This document shows positions 21,766-29,261 of a stretch of DNA of 64,000 nt, piece after piece. This DNA comes from Neisseria subflava (GTDB lineage: Bacteria > Pseudomonadota > Gammaproteobacteria > Burkholderiales > Neisseriaceae). Under the pieces are notes generated by a model. It ran no database searches and was not told where the DNA came from. It saw only the letters and a list, made by a program, of their open reading frames with translations. The stretch lies in NCBI RefSeq assembly GCF_003044935.1, contig NZ_POXP01000002.1, positions 409,692 through 473,691 on the forward strand, in the 5' to 3' direction. The first letter of the stretch is position 1, and each line of letters opens with the position of its first letter. A program made the translations under genes and the position numbers.

Positions 21766-21932
21766 ATCGGGTCCTCTTGTTGTACCGCATAGGGATAGTT
21801 TTTACAGTATAGGCCGTCTGAAAGGTTAACACATCTTAAAAAATCAGCGTAAAACACGATAAACCCGCCGCCAGCCCCATTCAAATCACTTATAATTCTG
21901 CCCATACCGCACACAAACAAAAGAAGAACATC

Positions 21933-22199
21933 ATGGCCAAGAAATTTCCCATTTTCCCGAAAAATCCCGAGCGTATCTGCTGGGGTTGCGACAAATACTG
22001 CAAAGAAGACGATTTGCAATGCGGCAACGGTTGCGAACGAATCCAACACCCCATCGAGTTGGATGGTCGCGACTGGTATAAAAAAGGCGACTGGAGCAAT
22101 TTGTTGAGCGAAGAGCAGCAAATCGAACTTGGACTGAAAGAAGCGCCCAAGCCGGCCAAACCGCATATCAAACTGCCTTTGAAAAACAAAACAGCTTAA
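21933..22199 (+). CDS. DUF3079 family cysteine-rich protein
   Basis: An 88-residue protein with the DUF3079 pattern: MAKKFPIFPKNPERICWGCDKYC and then LQCGNGCERIQHP. Five cysteines lie in the first 36 residues (CWGC, C, C, C), so a metal site or disulfide motif is likely. The C-terminal half is lysine- and proline-rich. No signal peptide is seen. The function is unknown. It stands alone between the divergent GNAT gene and convergent folA, with a DUS hairpin terminator after it (22225-22270). The ATG is preceded by AGAAGAACATC, a modest ribosome site. Confidence 0.82.
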   Translation: MAKKFPIFPKNPERICWGCDKYCKEDDLQCGNGCERIQHPIELDGRDWYKKGDWSNLLSEEQQIELGLKEAPKPAKPHIKLPLKNKTA

Positions 22200-22224
22200 A
22201 CGGTATGCCGTAAACAAACGAAAT

Positions 22225-22270
22225 AAAAAGGCCGTCTGAAACCTGAAAAACAGGGATTCAGACGGCCTTT
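22225..22270. terminator. DUS hairpin terminator
   Basis: AAAAAGGCCGTCTGAAACC and its mirror TTCAGACGGCCTTT. The loop extends the stem (ACCTGaaaaaCAGGG partly pairs). It serves the DUF3079 gene and folA. Confidence 0.85.
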
Positions 22271-22281
22271 GCGTTATCGGA

Positions 22282-22764
22282 TTATGCCTTCACATAACGC
22301 ACAAACGCGTATTCGATGCCTTTGGCGGAAACATGGTTTTCCCGAGAGGCTTCTTGCCATGTTTCTGTGGAAAACTCAGGAAAAAACGCATCGCCGTCCA
22401 CATCCAAACCGACTTCGGTCAAACGCAAATCCGTGGCAATCGGCAGGGCTTGTGCATAAATTTGCGCGCCGCCCATGATGATGACTTCTTCAACCCCCTG
22501 ACACAAAGCCAGCGCATCTTCCAAAGAGGCCGCCGTTTGCGCGCCTTCGGCCTGATAATCTTGGCGGGTGATGACGATATTTTGACGGCCGGGCAATGGC
22601 TTGCGCGGCAGCGACTCCCATGTTTTGCGGCCCATAATGACGGGTTTGCCGGTAGTGTAGGATTTGAAGAAGGCAAAATCCTCAGGCAAATGCCAAGGCA
22701 TGGTGTTGTTGATGCCGATACAGCGGCGGGTGGCGTAGGCGGCGATAAGGGTGATTTTCGGCAT
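22282..22764 (-). CDS. folA: Dihydrofolate reductase
   Basis: About 160 residues from the ATG at 22764 (MPKITLIAAYATRRCIG); an in-frame ATG six codons upstream is less likely. It reduces dihydrofolate to tetrahydrofolate with NADPH. Visible motifs are GINNTMPWHLPEDFAFFK (substrate and Met20 loop), VIMGRKTWESLP for NADPH binding, and VEEVIIMGGAQIYAQALP near 97-115. Length is normal for chromosomal FolA, which is the trimethoprim target. The upstream region is shared with the divergent fHbp homologue. Confidence 0.95.
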   Translation of the reverse strand: MPKITLIAAYATRRCIGINNTMPWHLPEDFAFFKSYTTGKPVIMGRKTWESLPRKPLPGRQNIVITRQDYQAEGAQTAASLEDALALCQGVEEVIIMGGAQIYAQALPIATDLRLTEVGLDVDGDAFFPEFSTETWQEASRENHVSAKGIEYAFVRYVKA

Positions 22765-22882
22765 GATGAAATCCGTTTGCAAAATAAAATGATTATAGCG
22801 GAAGGGAGGCTGGATGAACTGAATGCCCGATATTCTAAAAATGTTTCAATATTTATAAAATTAATATTCAAAATGCTTGATT

Positions 22883-22896
22883 TTGACAAAAATCAT
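22883..22896 (+). promoter_or_regulatory. FNR-like box upstream of the fHbp homologue
   Basis: TTGAC-AAAA-ATCAT matches the FNR consensus TTGAT-NNNN-ATCAA at 8 of 10 informative positions, with symmetrical deviations. Its centre (22889.5) falls 41.5 bases before the start site predicted from the -10 TATGAT (22919-22924), the class II activator position. Confidence 0.5.
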
Positions 22897-22917
22897 TTAT
22901 TTTTCATTTTTTTAGGT

Positions 22918-22935
22918 ATATGATAAATATCATAT
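22918..22935. promoter_or_regulatory. 18-bp perfect palindrome overlapping the fHbp -10 region
   Basis: ATATGATAAATATCATAT: two 8-base arms with a 2-base centre. It covers the -10 candidate and the predicted start site, the position expected for a repressor operator. The binding protein is unknown. Confidence 0.5.
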
Positions 22936-22958
22936 CAAATAAAAAAGGAAAGGAAAAA

Positions 22959-23759
22959 ATGATGAGAACCCTCCGTATTTCTGCTTTGACTGCTTCCCTG
23001 TCTTTGATGCTGGCTGCCTGCGGCGGCGCAACAAGCGGCTTGTCGAATGCCGTGACCGAGCCGCTCAATCCGCATCCGAAAGGCGTGTTGTCCGTTGAAT
23101 TGAACGAATCCGTCCCTGAAAACGGTACGTTGGAGCTGACGGCCAACGGTAAACCGCAAACCCTGCAAAAAGGCGACAAACTCGATACCGGCTTTTTGAA
23201 AACCGATAAAGTATCCTCTTACGACTACGCCCAAAAAATCAAGGTAAACGGCCAAGTCATCACTTTGGAAACTGGCGACTTCCAAGTGTATAAACAAAAT
23301 TATTCCACTGTTGCCGCGCGTTACGCCAAACAAAAAGCCGATGACGCAGGCAAATTGCAAAATCTCGATACATACACATTCACCGTCGGCGAAGTCCAAG
23401 GCGATGAAACTGCTTACCGCAATTTGCCCAAACAAGGCAGCTATCAGTATTCAGGTATCGCGTTTAATGGCGACGACCGCAGCGGCCGTCTGAAATACAC
23501 CGTCGATTTCGATAAAAAACAAGGTTACGGCAAAATCAGCAGCATGGCTTCCCACAATAATGTCGACCTACTTGCCGCAGGCATTGCCAATAACAATGGC
23601 AAAGCCGCCATCAGCGGTAAAACCAGTTTGAATGGCGTCGAAAACGGCCGTTATGATTTGAAACTCTTCGGTCCGCAGGCTGAAGAAATTGCCGGTAAGG
23701 CGCAAATCAAAGTTGGCGACTCTACCAAAGAAATCGGTTTGGCCGGTAAGAAAGAATAG
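22959..23759 (+). CDS. fHbp: Factor H binding protein homologue (lipoprotein)
   Basis: About 266 residues from the ATG at 22959, or one codon later, after AAGGAAAGGA. The N terminus is a lipoprotein signal ending LMLAAC, with Cys21 as the lipidated residue. The mature part follows meningococcal fHbp block by block as I remember it: VITLETGDFQVYKQ against LITLESGEFQVYKQ, KLDTG.LKTDKVS, a RLKYTVDFDKKQGYGKI strand, NNVDLLAAGI, and a C-terminal FGPQAEEIAGKAQIKV..IGLAGKK. In meningococcus this surface lipoprotein binds complement factor H and lies next to fba. Here it sits between folA and asd, so the locus differs. A DUS lies inside the gene (about 23486). Family assignment is strong; factor H binding is not established. 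Confidence 0.88.
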   Translation: MMRTLRISALTASLSLMLAACGGATSGLSNAVTEPLNPHPKGVLSVELNESVPENGTLELTANGKPQTLQKGDKLDTGFLKTDKVSSYDYAQKIKVNGQVITLETGDFQVYKQNYSTVAARYAKQKADDAGKLQNLDTYTFTVGEVQGDETAYRNLPKQGSYQYSGIAFNGDDRSGRLKYTVDFDKKQGYGKISSMASHNNVDLLAAGIANNNGKAAISGKTSLNGVENGRYDLKLFGPQAEEIAGKAQIKVGDSTKEIGLAGKKE

Positions 23760-23763
23760 GAAA

Positions 23764-23793
23764 TAAGGCCGTCTGAACATTTCAGACGGCCTT
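23764..23793. terminator. DUS hairpin after fHbp
   Basis: TAAGGCCGTCTGAA, short loop, TTCAGACGGCCTTA. It is followed within 15 bases by a second, classical terminator. Confidence 0.8.
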
Positions 23794-23801
23794 ATTGTGA
23801 C

Positions 23802-23835
23802 AAAAAAAGCAACGGCCCAAACCGTTGCTTTTTTC
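23802..23835 (+). terminator. Rho-independent terminator, target of the IS insertion
   Basis: AAAAAAAGCAACGG, six bases, then CCGTTGCTTTTTT. The T-tract is exactly the left copy of the 8-base duplication made by the insertion element, which entered just past the stem. Confidence 0.9.
23828..23835. repeat. Left 8-bp target site duplication
   Basis: CTTTTTTC, identical to 27208-27215. Eight-base duplications are usual for the ISL3 family. Confidence 0.92.
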
Positions 23836-23859
23836 GGGTATACGGATTTAATGGTTGAT
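23836..23859 (+). repeat. Left terminal inverted repeat
   Basis: 24 bases beginning GGGTATACGG; pairs with 27184-27207 with 21 of 24 identical positions. Confidence 0.92.
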
Positions 23860-23893
23860 GGGGCACCTTCACCCCATCAATCTGATACCACCC

Positions 23894-25183
23894 TCAGATG
23901 GTTGATAGATCGACTCCGTAGTTGAGTTCCTCTGCGAAGTCCGGCAGTCCGTAACCGATGGTTTTCTTGTAGAAAGGAGAGACCTTCGCAGTCGGTGCCT
24001 TCTTCTTGTGCTTCGTGGTGTAGAGCATTCGTGCCCGCATCACCTCGAAGGAGTAACCGCGCCCTTCACGGTTCTTGTCCTTGGCCAGTCGGTTGATGGA
24101 CTCCGTGTAAGCGTTGGTGACGGGCATGTCCATCTCGAAGTAGGTCATGGTCTCTTCACGCCAGTTTCCCACTGCCCTGACCAGATCGCTCCAGACTTCC
24201 TTTTGGCCCTTCGGGATGGTGGCTATCCACTCGTCCAGGGCGGCTTCTGCCTGGAGCCGTGTGGTGGCGTCCCAGATGCCGTAGAAGCGCTCCTTGTGCT
24301 CGTAGGCGGCCAGCAGTTGCGGGAACGCGCCTGTCCAGGTCTCCATGATGAGGCGCTCCCGGTCTGAGACTTCGTGAGCGCGTTTCAGCAGGATTTTCCG
24401 GTCTCCCTTGAGAGTCCGGCTCTGGGACGGTTTCAGCTCCTTTCTGAGGCCCTTGCGCACTCTCTCTAGGGCATCGTTGGCCATGCGCACCACATGGAAC
24501 TTATCGACCACGATACGGGCCTGGGGCAGTACAGCCTTGACCGCTGCCCGGTAGGGGTTCCACATGTCCATGCTGACGATCTCGACCTTCTGCCGGTCTT
24601 TCAGCTTCATCAGGTAGTTGGTCACCACGTCCTGGCGGCGGGTGGCCAGCAGGTCGAGCAGGGTTCGCTCCTCAATGTTGGTCAGAATGCAGCGGTAGCG
24701 CTTGTTCAGGTATAGCTCGTCAATGCCCAGGATGCGGGGCGTCTCGAAGCGGTGCCAGCGCCCCAAGAACTCGGCGCGGGCGTTGAAGATGTCGCGCACC
24801 GTCTTCTCGTCCAGGCCGGTCTGTGCCGCCACAAAGGTGTAGGGGTGGTTGAAGGATTCCTTCTCCACGTACTCATGCAGCCGCAGTGTCATACGGAATC
24901 CGTCCACCATCTCCGGTAGCTGGGGCCTGAATGTTGTCTTGCAGGCCCGGCAGGTGTATCGGCGGCGGACCACCCAGAGAGTGACCCGCTTGCCGTGGAT
25001 GGGCAGATCACGATAGGGAACGTCACGCTTGCCGAACCGTACGAACTCACCCTGCACGCCGCATTCCTCGCAGGCGATGGGATCGGGCACGTCCACCTGG
25101 AAGTGCATTTCGTCGTCGGTTGATTTGCAGCCCAGTACTTGGTATTGCGGCAGGTGAAGGATGTTGTCGGGAAGTTCGGTCAT
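23894..25183 (-). CDS. tnpA: ISL3-family transposase
   Basis: A 429-residue DDE transposase, the full length for ISL3. The N-terminal zinc-ribbon-like part has CEECGVQG (about 36-43) and CRACKTTF. A helix-turn-helix segment follows (TGLDEKTVRDIF). The catalytic Asp residues are in LGIDELYLNKRY and SMDMWNPYRAAV, and the Glu in AYTESINRLAKDKNREGRGYSF. It moves the element by cut-and-paste with 8-bp duplications. It is the last gene of the leftward unit CDF-lspA-tnpA. No internal stop or frameshift is seen, so it is probably active. Confidence 0.95.
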   Translation of the reverse strand: MTELPDNILHLPQYQVLGCKSTDDEMHFQVDVPDPIACEECGVQGEFVRFGKRDVPYRDLPIHGKRVTLWVVRRRYTCRACKTTFRPQLPEMVDGFRMTLRLHEYVEKESFNHPYTFVAAQTGLDEKTVRDIFNARAEFLGRWHRFETPRILGIDELYLNKRYRCILTNIEERTLLDLLATRRQDVVTNYLMKLKDRQKVEIVSMDMWNPYRAAVKAVLPQARIVVDKFHVVRMANDALERVRKGLRKELKPSQSRTLKGDRKILLKRAHEVSDRERLIMETWTGAFPQLLAAYEHKERFYGIWDATTRLQAEAALDEWIATIPKGQKEVWSDLVRAVGNWREETMTYFEMDMPVTNAYTESINRLAKDKNREGRGYSFEVMRARMLYTTKHKKKAPTAKVSPFYKKTIGYGLPDFAEELNYGVDLSTI

Positions 25184-25204
25184 GGTGTTGTATAGGCGTA
25201 GGTG

Positions 25205-25717
25205 TCAGTCAGATCCATCCGACTCGGCATTGGTGTTTGCTTTTTTACCCAACAAGCTGCTGGAAACGAAAAGTAAGGCACCGAGGACAATTGCAATATC
25301 AGCCAGGTTGAAGGCCGGCCAATGCCAGTCTCGCCAATAGAAATCAAAGGAATCCACAACATAGCCGCGAAAGACCCGGTCAATCAGGTTGCCCATGGCG
25401 CCACCGAGGATAAGACTGTAAGCGATGGCTTCTCCTTTATGACGATTTTCAAGGATCAGCTTGATCAGAAAAATCGAGACCACTACCGCGATTCCGATAA
25501 AAAAGTAGCGCTGCCAGCCTCCACCATTCGCAAAAAGACTGAATGCGGCACCGGTGTTCCATAGGTGCACCCAGTTAAAGAACGGGGTCACCGAAACATA
25601 CTCGCCATAGGCCATTGATTGCTGCACCAGCCACTTTACAGCCTGATCAGACGCTGCCAGCAGGCCCGATATGGACAATAGGGCATACGGCGAGAGCTTT
25701 TTGCCAATAATGAGCAT
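25205..25717 (-). CDS. lspA: Signal peptidase II carried by the IS
   Basis: A 170-residue inner-membrane aspartic protease that cleaves lipoprotein signals before the lipidated cysteine. Four membrane helices are visible, with the two catalytic aspartates Asp113 (GGAMGNLIDR) and Asp140 (FNLADIAI) and the NTGAAFSLF motif. It is an extra copy: the host must have its own chromosomal lspA outside this window. It lies 3 bases from the CDF gene and 21 from the transposase, so it is cotranscribed. Why such elements carry lspA is unknown. Confidence 0.95.
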   Translation of the reverse strand: MLIIGKKLSPYALLSISGLLAASDQAVKWLVQQSMAYGEYVSVTPFFNWVHLWNTGAAFSLFANGGGWQRYFFIGIAVVVSIFLIKLILENRHKGEAIAYSLILGGAMGNLIDRVFRGYVVDSFDFYWRDWHWPAFNLADIAIVLGALLFVSSSLLGKKANTNAESDGSD

Positions 25718-25720
25718 TAT

Positions 25721-26617
25721 TTAACCCTTCAACGCCAAAATGCGTCTGGCACCGTTAAGTACAATCACCCCCGTGATGGTGCCGATAATCAGATCTGGAT
25801 AATTGGAACCGGTCCACGCGACCAGGGCGCCGGCGGTGATGCCCCCCAGGTTGATCACCACGTCGTTGGCCGAGAATATCAAGCTTGCCTTCATGTGCGC
25901 CCCGCCTTCCCGATGTTTGGATATGAGCAGCAGACAACTGGTATTGGCAATCAATGCGACGAATGCGATAGCCATCATCACCAGAGATTCAGGCTCACTA
26001 CCGAATACAAAGCGTCTCACCACCTCTACGAGCACGCCCACAGCCAAGATCAGTTGCAGTACACCAGCAAGATGCGCGGCACGTACCTGCATTTTCACGC
26101 TATGTCCAACCGCATAAAGGGCAAGCCCGTACACCGCCGCATCGGAAAAATTGTCCAGGGATTCTCCAATCAGGCCGGTGGACTGGGCGATCAGACCGGC
26201 AGTCATTTCCACTACGAACAGAAGTGCATTGATGCCGAGCAACCAGCGCAGGGTCCAGGATTCTTGCTTAGCAGAAGCTGCCGAAAACTCGGCGGCCTTG
26301 ATGGTCTCTGGATTTGCAGCGACGGTTTCCTGAAGCGAGGCGCCTAGCCCCAAGGTCTTCAGTTTCGAGGTGACGGGCTCGATCTCGCCGTCATGCACGA
26401 CCTTCAGCCGGCGGTTCGACAAGTCGAAGGACAGCGCCCGAATCTCCTCAAAGCCGTTCAGGGCTAGGCGAATCATTCGTTCTTCTGATGGACAGTCCAT
26501 CTTCGGCACTGCATAAACACTGACCCATCTCCCTGTCGCCTCGGAGGAGGCCTGTATATCGGTATCCGCTGCGGACGTTGCATCACCGCCACAGGCGCCA
26601 CCACAGGATTTGCTCAT
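25721..26617 (-). CDS. Cation diffusion facilitator with N-terminal HMA-like domain
   Basis: About 298 residues from the ATG at 26617, which has GGAG upstream. The first 20 residues carry CGGACGG (Cys5, Cys9), then a heavy-metal-associated-like domain VYAVPKMDCPSEERMIRLALNGF (Cys42). The C-terminal part has about six membrane helices of the CDF fold, with ESLDNFSDAAVYGLALYAVG (metal-site Asp residues) and SLIFSANDVVINLGGI. It should export a divalent metal such as Cd, Zn or Pb across the inner membrane. It is the first gene of the leftward unit, under a MerR-type promoter. Confidence 0.88.
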   Translation of the reverse strand: MSKSCGGACGGDATSAADTDIQASSEATGRWVSVYAVPKMDCPSEERMIRLALNGFEEIRALSFDLSNRRLKVVHDGEIEPVTSKLKTLGLGASLQETVAANPETIKAAEFSAASAKQESWTLRWLLGINALLFVVEMTAGLIAQSTGLIGESLDNFSDAAVYGLALYAVGHSVKMQVRAAHLAGVLQLILAVGVLVEVVRRFVFGSEPESLVMMAIAFVALIANTSCLLLISKHREGGAHMKASLIFSANDVVINLGGITAGALVAWTGSNYPDLIIGTITGVIVLNGARRILALKG

Positions 26618-26650
26618 AATATGACTCCACTTGAACAATGTTGTGGTACC

Positions 26651-26681
26651 ATTTTAAACTATAAAGCTACTATAAGGTCAA
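26651..26681 (-). promoter_or_regulatory. MerR-type promoter with 19-bp spacer
   Basis: On the minus strand, TTGACC (26681-26676) and TAAAAT (26656-26651) are 19 bases apart. The spacer holds the dyad CTTATAGTAGCTTTATAG. Overlong spacing with a central dyad is the hallmark of promoters twisted into activity by metal-bound MerR proteins. It drives the CDF-lspA-tnpA unit and probably controls the regulator gene too. Confidence 0.85.
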
Positions 26682-26712
26682 TAGAGTAAAGAATCCGTTG
26701 GGGAGGAGGCTG

Positions 26713-27120
26713 ATGCGCATTGGTCAGTTGGCGCAGTTGGTAGGGGTCGAAACACAGACGATCCGCTTCTATGAACAGCAGGGCTTATTGCCGCCGCCTG
26801 ATCGGCAGGACAACGGTTACCGTGTCTATACCGAGAAGCATGGTGAGGGGCTGGCCTTCATCCGTCGCTGCAGAATCCTGGGCCTGTCACTGGCTGAGAT
26901 TCACGAACTACAGAGCTATCAGGACGACCCTCATCAGCCTTGTACCGCCGTCAACGCCTTGCTCGATGATCACATCTCTCATGTGCGGTCGCAGATAACC
27001 GCTCTGCAAGCGCTTGAGAAACAACTCGTTTCACTGAGAGCGAGTTGCAACGATGACCGGGAAGTTGAGGCGTGTGGGGTTCTTGCTGGAATTAGCGAAG
27101 GAAACATGCACCAGCAGTAG
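26713..27120 (+). CDS. MerR-family metal regulator (CadR/PbrR type)
   Basis: About 135 residues from the ATG at 26713, after a very strong GGGGAGGAGG ribosome site. The winged helix-turn-helix is MRIGQLAQLVGVETQTIRFYEQQGLLPPP. Dimer helix and metal-site cysteines are Cys77 (HQPCTAV), Cys112 (RASCND) and Cys121 (EACGV), the spacing expected for Cd/Pb sensors such as CadR. It should repress and, with metal, activate the divergent promoter at 26651-26681. It is intact and close to the right end of the element. Confidence 0.92.
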   Translation: MRIGQLAQLVGVETQTIRFYEQQGLLPPPDRQDNGYRVYTEKHGEGLAFIRRCRILGLSLAEIHELQSYQDDPHQPCTAVNALLDDHISHVRSQITALQALEKQLVSLRASCNDDREVEACGVLAGISEGNMHQQ

Positions 27121-27183
27121 GTGAAGCATCAACCAGATAATCCGATGAGATGCTAGTCTGTCTCACTCTCATGCAAAGGTAAG

Positions 27184-27207
27184 ATCAACCATTTAATCCG
27201 CTTACCC
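27184..27207 (-). repeat. Right terminal inverted repeat
   Basis: 24 bases, the complement beginning GGGTAAGCGG, matching the left end at 21 of 24 positions. Confidence 0.92.
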
Positions 27208-27215
27208 CTTTTTTC
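27208..27215. repeat. Right 8-bp target site duplication
   Basis: CTTTTTTC, identical to 23828-23835. Removing the element and one copy restores a single terminator followed by the asd 3-prime flank. Confidence 0.92.
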
Positions 27216-27228
27216 ATGCCAACCTAAA

Positions 27229-28344
27229 TTACAGGCTGCCCAAGATAATGCGCAATACGCGGCGCAACGGCTCGGCAGCACCCCACAAGAGTTGGTCGCC
27301 GACAGTGAATGCGCTGATGTATTCGCCACCCATCTCCAGTTTGCGGATACGGCCGACAGGAACAGACAGCGTGCCGGTAACTTTGGCGGGCGTCAGCTCG
27401 TGGATGCTGGCTTCTTTTTCGTTGGGGATGACTTTCACCCAGTCGTTCGCGCCTGCCAAAATCGCTTCGATTTCGGAAACGGGCAGGTCTTTTTTCAGCT
27501 TCAGGGTAATGGCTTGGCTGTGGCAGCGCATAGAGCCGATGCGTACACACAAGCCGTCGATTACGGTCGGATTGTCGCTGCGGCCGAGGATTTTGTTGGT
27601 TTCCACGCCGCCCTTCCATTCTTCTTTAGACTGGCCGTTGCCCAAATCCACGTCAATCCACGGAATCAGGCTGCCGGCGAGCGGTACGCCGAAGTTGGCT
27701 TTCGGATAGTCTTCGCTGCGCAGGAAATCGGACACTTTGCGGTCGATATCGAGAATCGCGCTGGAAGGATCGGCAAGTTCGTCCGCCACTTTAGCGTGAA
27801 TCGCACCCATGCCGCTGATGAGTTCGCGCATGTTTTTCGCACCTGCGCCTGAAGCGGCTTGGTAGGTCATGCTGGTTGCCCATTCGACCAAATCGTTTTG
27901 GAACAAACCGCCCAAAGCCATCAGCATCAGGGAAACGGTACAGTTGCCGCCGATGTAGTTTTTCACGCCGTTTTTGAGGCCGTTGTCGATGACGTTGCGG
28001 TTGACAGGGTCGAGGACGATAATCGCATCGTCTTTCATGCGTAGGGAAGAAGCCGCGTCAACCCAGTAGCCGTTCCAGCCGCTGTCGCGCAGGGGTTGGA
28101 AGACGGATTTGGTGTAATCGCCACCCTGACAGGTAACGATAATGTCCATTTTTGCCAATTCGGCAACATCGTTGGCATCCAACAATGTTTTGGCTGCCTG
28201 ACCGAAATCAGGGGCAGCGCCGCCGACGTTGGAAGTGGTAAAGAAAAACGCTTCGGGAATGTGGGCGAAGTCGTTTTCTTCTTTCATACGCTGCATCAAA
28301 ACAGAGCCGACCATACCGCGCCAGCCGACAAAACCTACTTTCAT
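27229..28344 (-). CDS. asd: Aspartate-semialdehyde dehydrogenase
   Basis: A 371-residue NADPH enzyme making aspartate semialdehyde for lysine/diaminopimelate, threonine and methionine. The N terminus [18 protein letters not shown] binds NADP. The catalytic Cys135 lies in [10 protein letters not shown] and the acid/base His in [14 protein letters not shown]. The length and motifs are those of the Gram-negative Asd type. An AAGGAG ribosome site precedes the ATG at 28344. It was the neighbour of fHbp before the insertion element entered, and the IS right end is only 21 bases beyond its stop codon. Confidence 0.96.
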   Translation of the reverse strand: MKVGFVGWRGMVGSVLMQRMKEENDFAHIPEAFFFTTSNVGGAAPDFGQAAKTLLDANDVAELAKMDIIVTCQGGDYTKSVFQPLRDSGWNGYWVDAASSLRMKDDAIIVLDPVNRNVIDNGLKNGVKNYIGGNCTVSLMLMALGGLFQNDLVEWATSMTYQAASGAGAKNMRELISGMGAIHAKVADELADPSSAILDIDRKVSDFLRSEDYPKANFGVPLAGSLIPWIDVDLGNGQSKEEWKGGVETNKILGRSDNPTVIDGLCVRIGSMRCHSQAITLKLKKDLPVSEIEAILAGANDWVKVIPNEKEASIHELTPAKVTGTLSVPVGRIRKLEMGGEYISAFTVGDQLLWGAAEPLRRVLRIILGSL

Positions 28345-28584
28345 GTGTTACTCCTTACAAAGAAAATCCGGATAAGTTTATAGTGCATTAACAAAAATCG
28401 GAACGGCATCGCCTGCGCTTTGTTCAGACTTTTGTTAACCCACTATAAAAAAGGGGAAAACAAACGTTTTAACGCTGTCTGCGGAAAATGTAAAGGTTTT
28501 TATCGAAATTTTTTAGAATGATGGAAAAATAGGTTAAGATGGCAATGAAATTGCATCTCATTAAATAGCACAGAGGAAGATTAA

Positions 28585-29172
28585 ATGAGCGAAATCAATT
28601 TGTCGGATTTGCCTAAAACAGAAATAGTGGATGTCCATATTGCTTCAGTATGGTCACGGGTCGCGGCATATTTGTTGAATTATTTATTTAATGTAATTAT
28701 TTTTTTACCCTATTATTATATTTTATATACTGAGACAGCAGCAACTGCCAAGCAGAAAAATATTGCTTTTACACAAGAGCTTATAATAAGTGTCAGCGAG
28801 CGGGCCGATATGACACAGATGCTAGGATTGACCTCTATCGTATATTTAATTGTCGGTGTTGTTCAGCTTTATTACATGAGCCGCTATGGTCAATCCTTGG
28901 GTAAAAAGATCATGCGTATTCGAGTATTGAAAAGCAATGGCAGCAATCCGGGTTTTCTTGGTACGGTATTGGTACGAGAAGTTGCATGGGGCTTAATTGT
29001 ACTTGCCATTGTGTTTGCTACATACTTTGTATTAAAAGGAAACATTTTAATTTATTCACTACTGATTACACTGATCAACTTCATCATGCTCTTCTCTGTC
29101 AAACGCGACCGCCGCACGCTCTACGATATACTGGCCGATACGGTTGTCGTCAAATTGCCGCCGCGCCGATAA
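28585..29172 (+). CDS. RDD family inner-membrane protein
   Basis: A 195-residue protein with four hydrophobic segments: YLLNYLFNVIIFLPYYYILY, LTSIVYLIVGVVQLYYM, EVAWGLIVLAIVFATYFVL and LIYSLLITLINFIMLFSV. The RDD signature follows the usual layout: SVWSRVAAYLLN near the start, SLGKKIMRIRVLK in the middle, and RRTLYDILADTVVVKLP at the C terminus. The family is of uncertain function, some members being antiporters. It has an AGAGGAAG ribosome site. A DUS hairpin follows and mltA begins 90 bases later, so the two may share expression. Confidence 0.85.
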   Translation: MSEINLSDLPKTEIVDVHIASVWSRVAAYLLNYLFNVIIFLPYYYILYTETAATAKQKNIAFTQELIISVSERADMTQMLGLTSIVYLIVGVVQLYYMSRYGQSLGKKIMRIRVLKSNGSNPGFLGTVLVREVAWGLIVLAIVFATYFVLKGNILIYSLLITLINFIMLFSVKRDRRTLYDILADTVVVKLPPRR

Positions 29173-29209
29173 ATGGCTTTTTTGTGTTAAAATCAGCACT
29201 TTCCAACAT

Positions 29210-29243
29210 AGGCCGTCTGAAAAATAGCTTTCAGACGGCCTTT
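29210..29243. terminator. DUS hairpin between RDD gene and mltA
   Basis: TAGGCCGTCTGAAAAATAGC and TTTCAGACGGCCTTTC. The short T-run makes it a weak terminator. Confidence 0.65.
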
Positions 29244-29261
29244 CAGCACGCTATTGATTCC

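Larger units (their letters stand above)
23836..27207. mobile_element. ISPpu12-like ISL3-family insertion element
   Basis: Complete element of 3,372 bp. Terminal inverted repeats of 24 bases lie at 23836-23859 (GGGTATACGGATTTAATGGT...) and 27184-27207 (complement GGGTAAGCGGATTAAATGGT...), differing at 3 positions. It has a perfect 8-bp target duplication CTTTTTTC. It carries an ISL3 transposase, lspA, a CDF metal transporter and a MerR regulator, the gene set and length I recall for ISPpu12 of Pseudomonas. It has no DUS, codon use unlike the host, and looks intact and recent. Confidence 0.93.

Noticed and set aside
28986..29261. N-terminal extension of mltA overlapping the RDD gene
   Set aside because: The region is open but runs through the RDD coding sequence and a DUS hairpin; the lipoprotein signal at 29262 fixes the real start.
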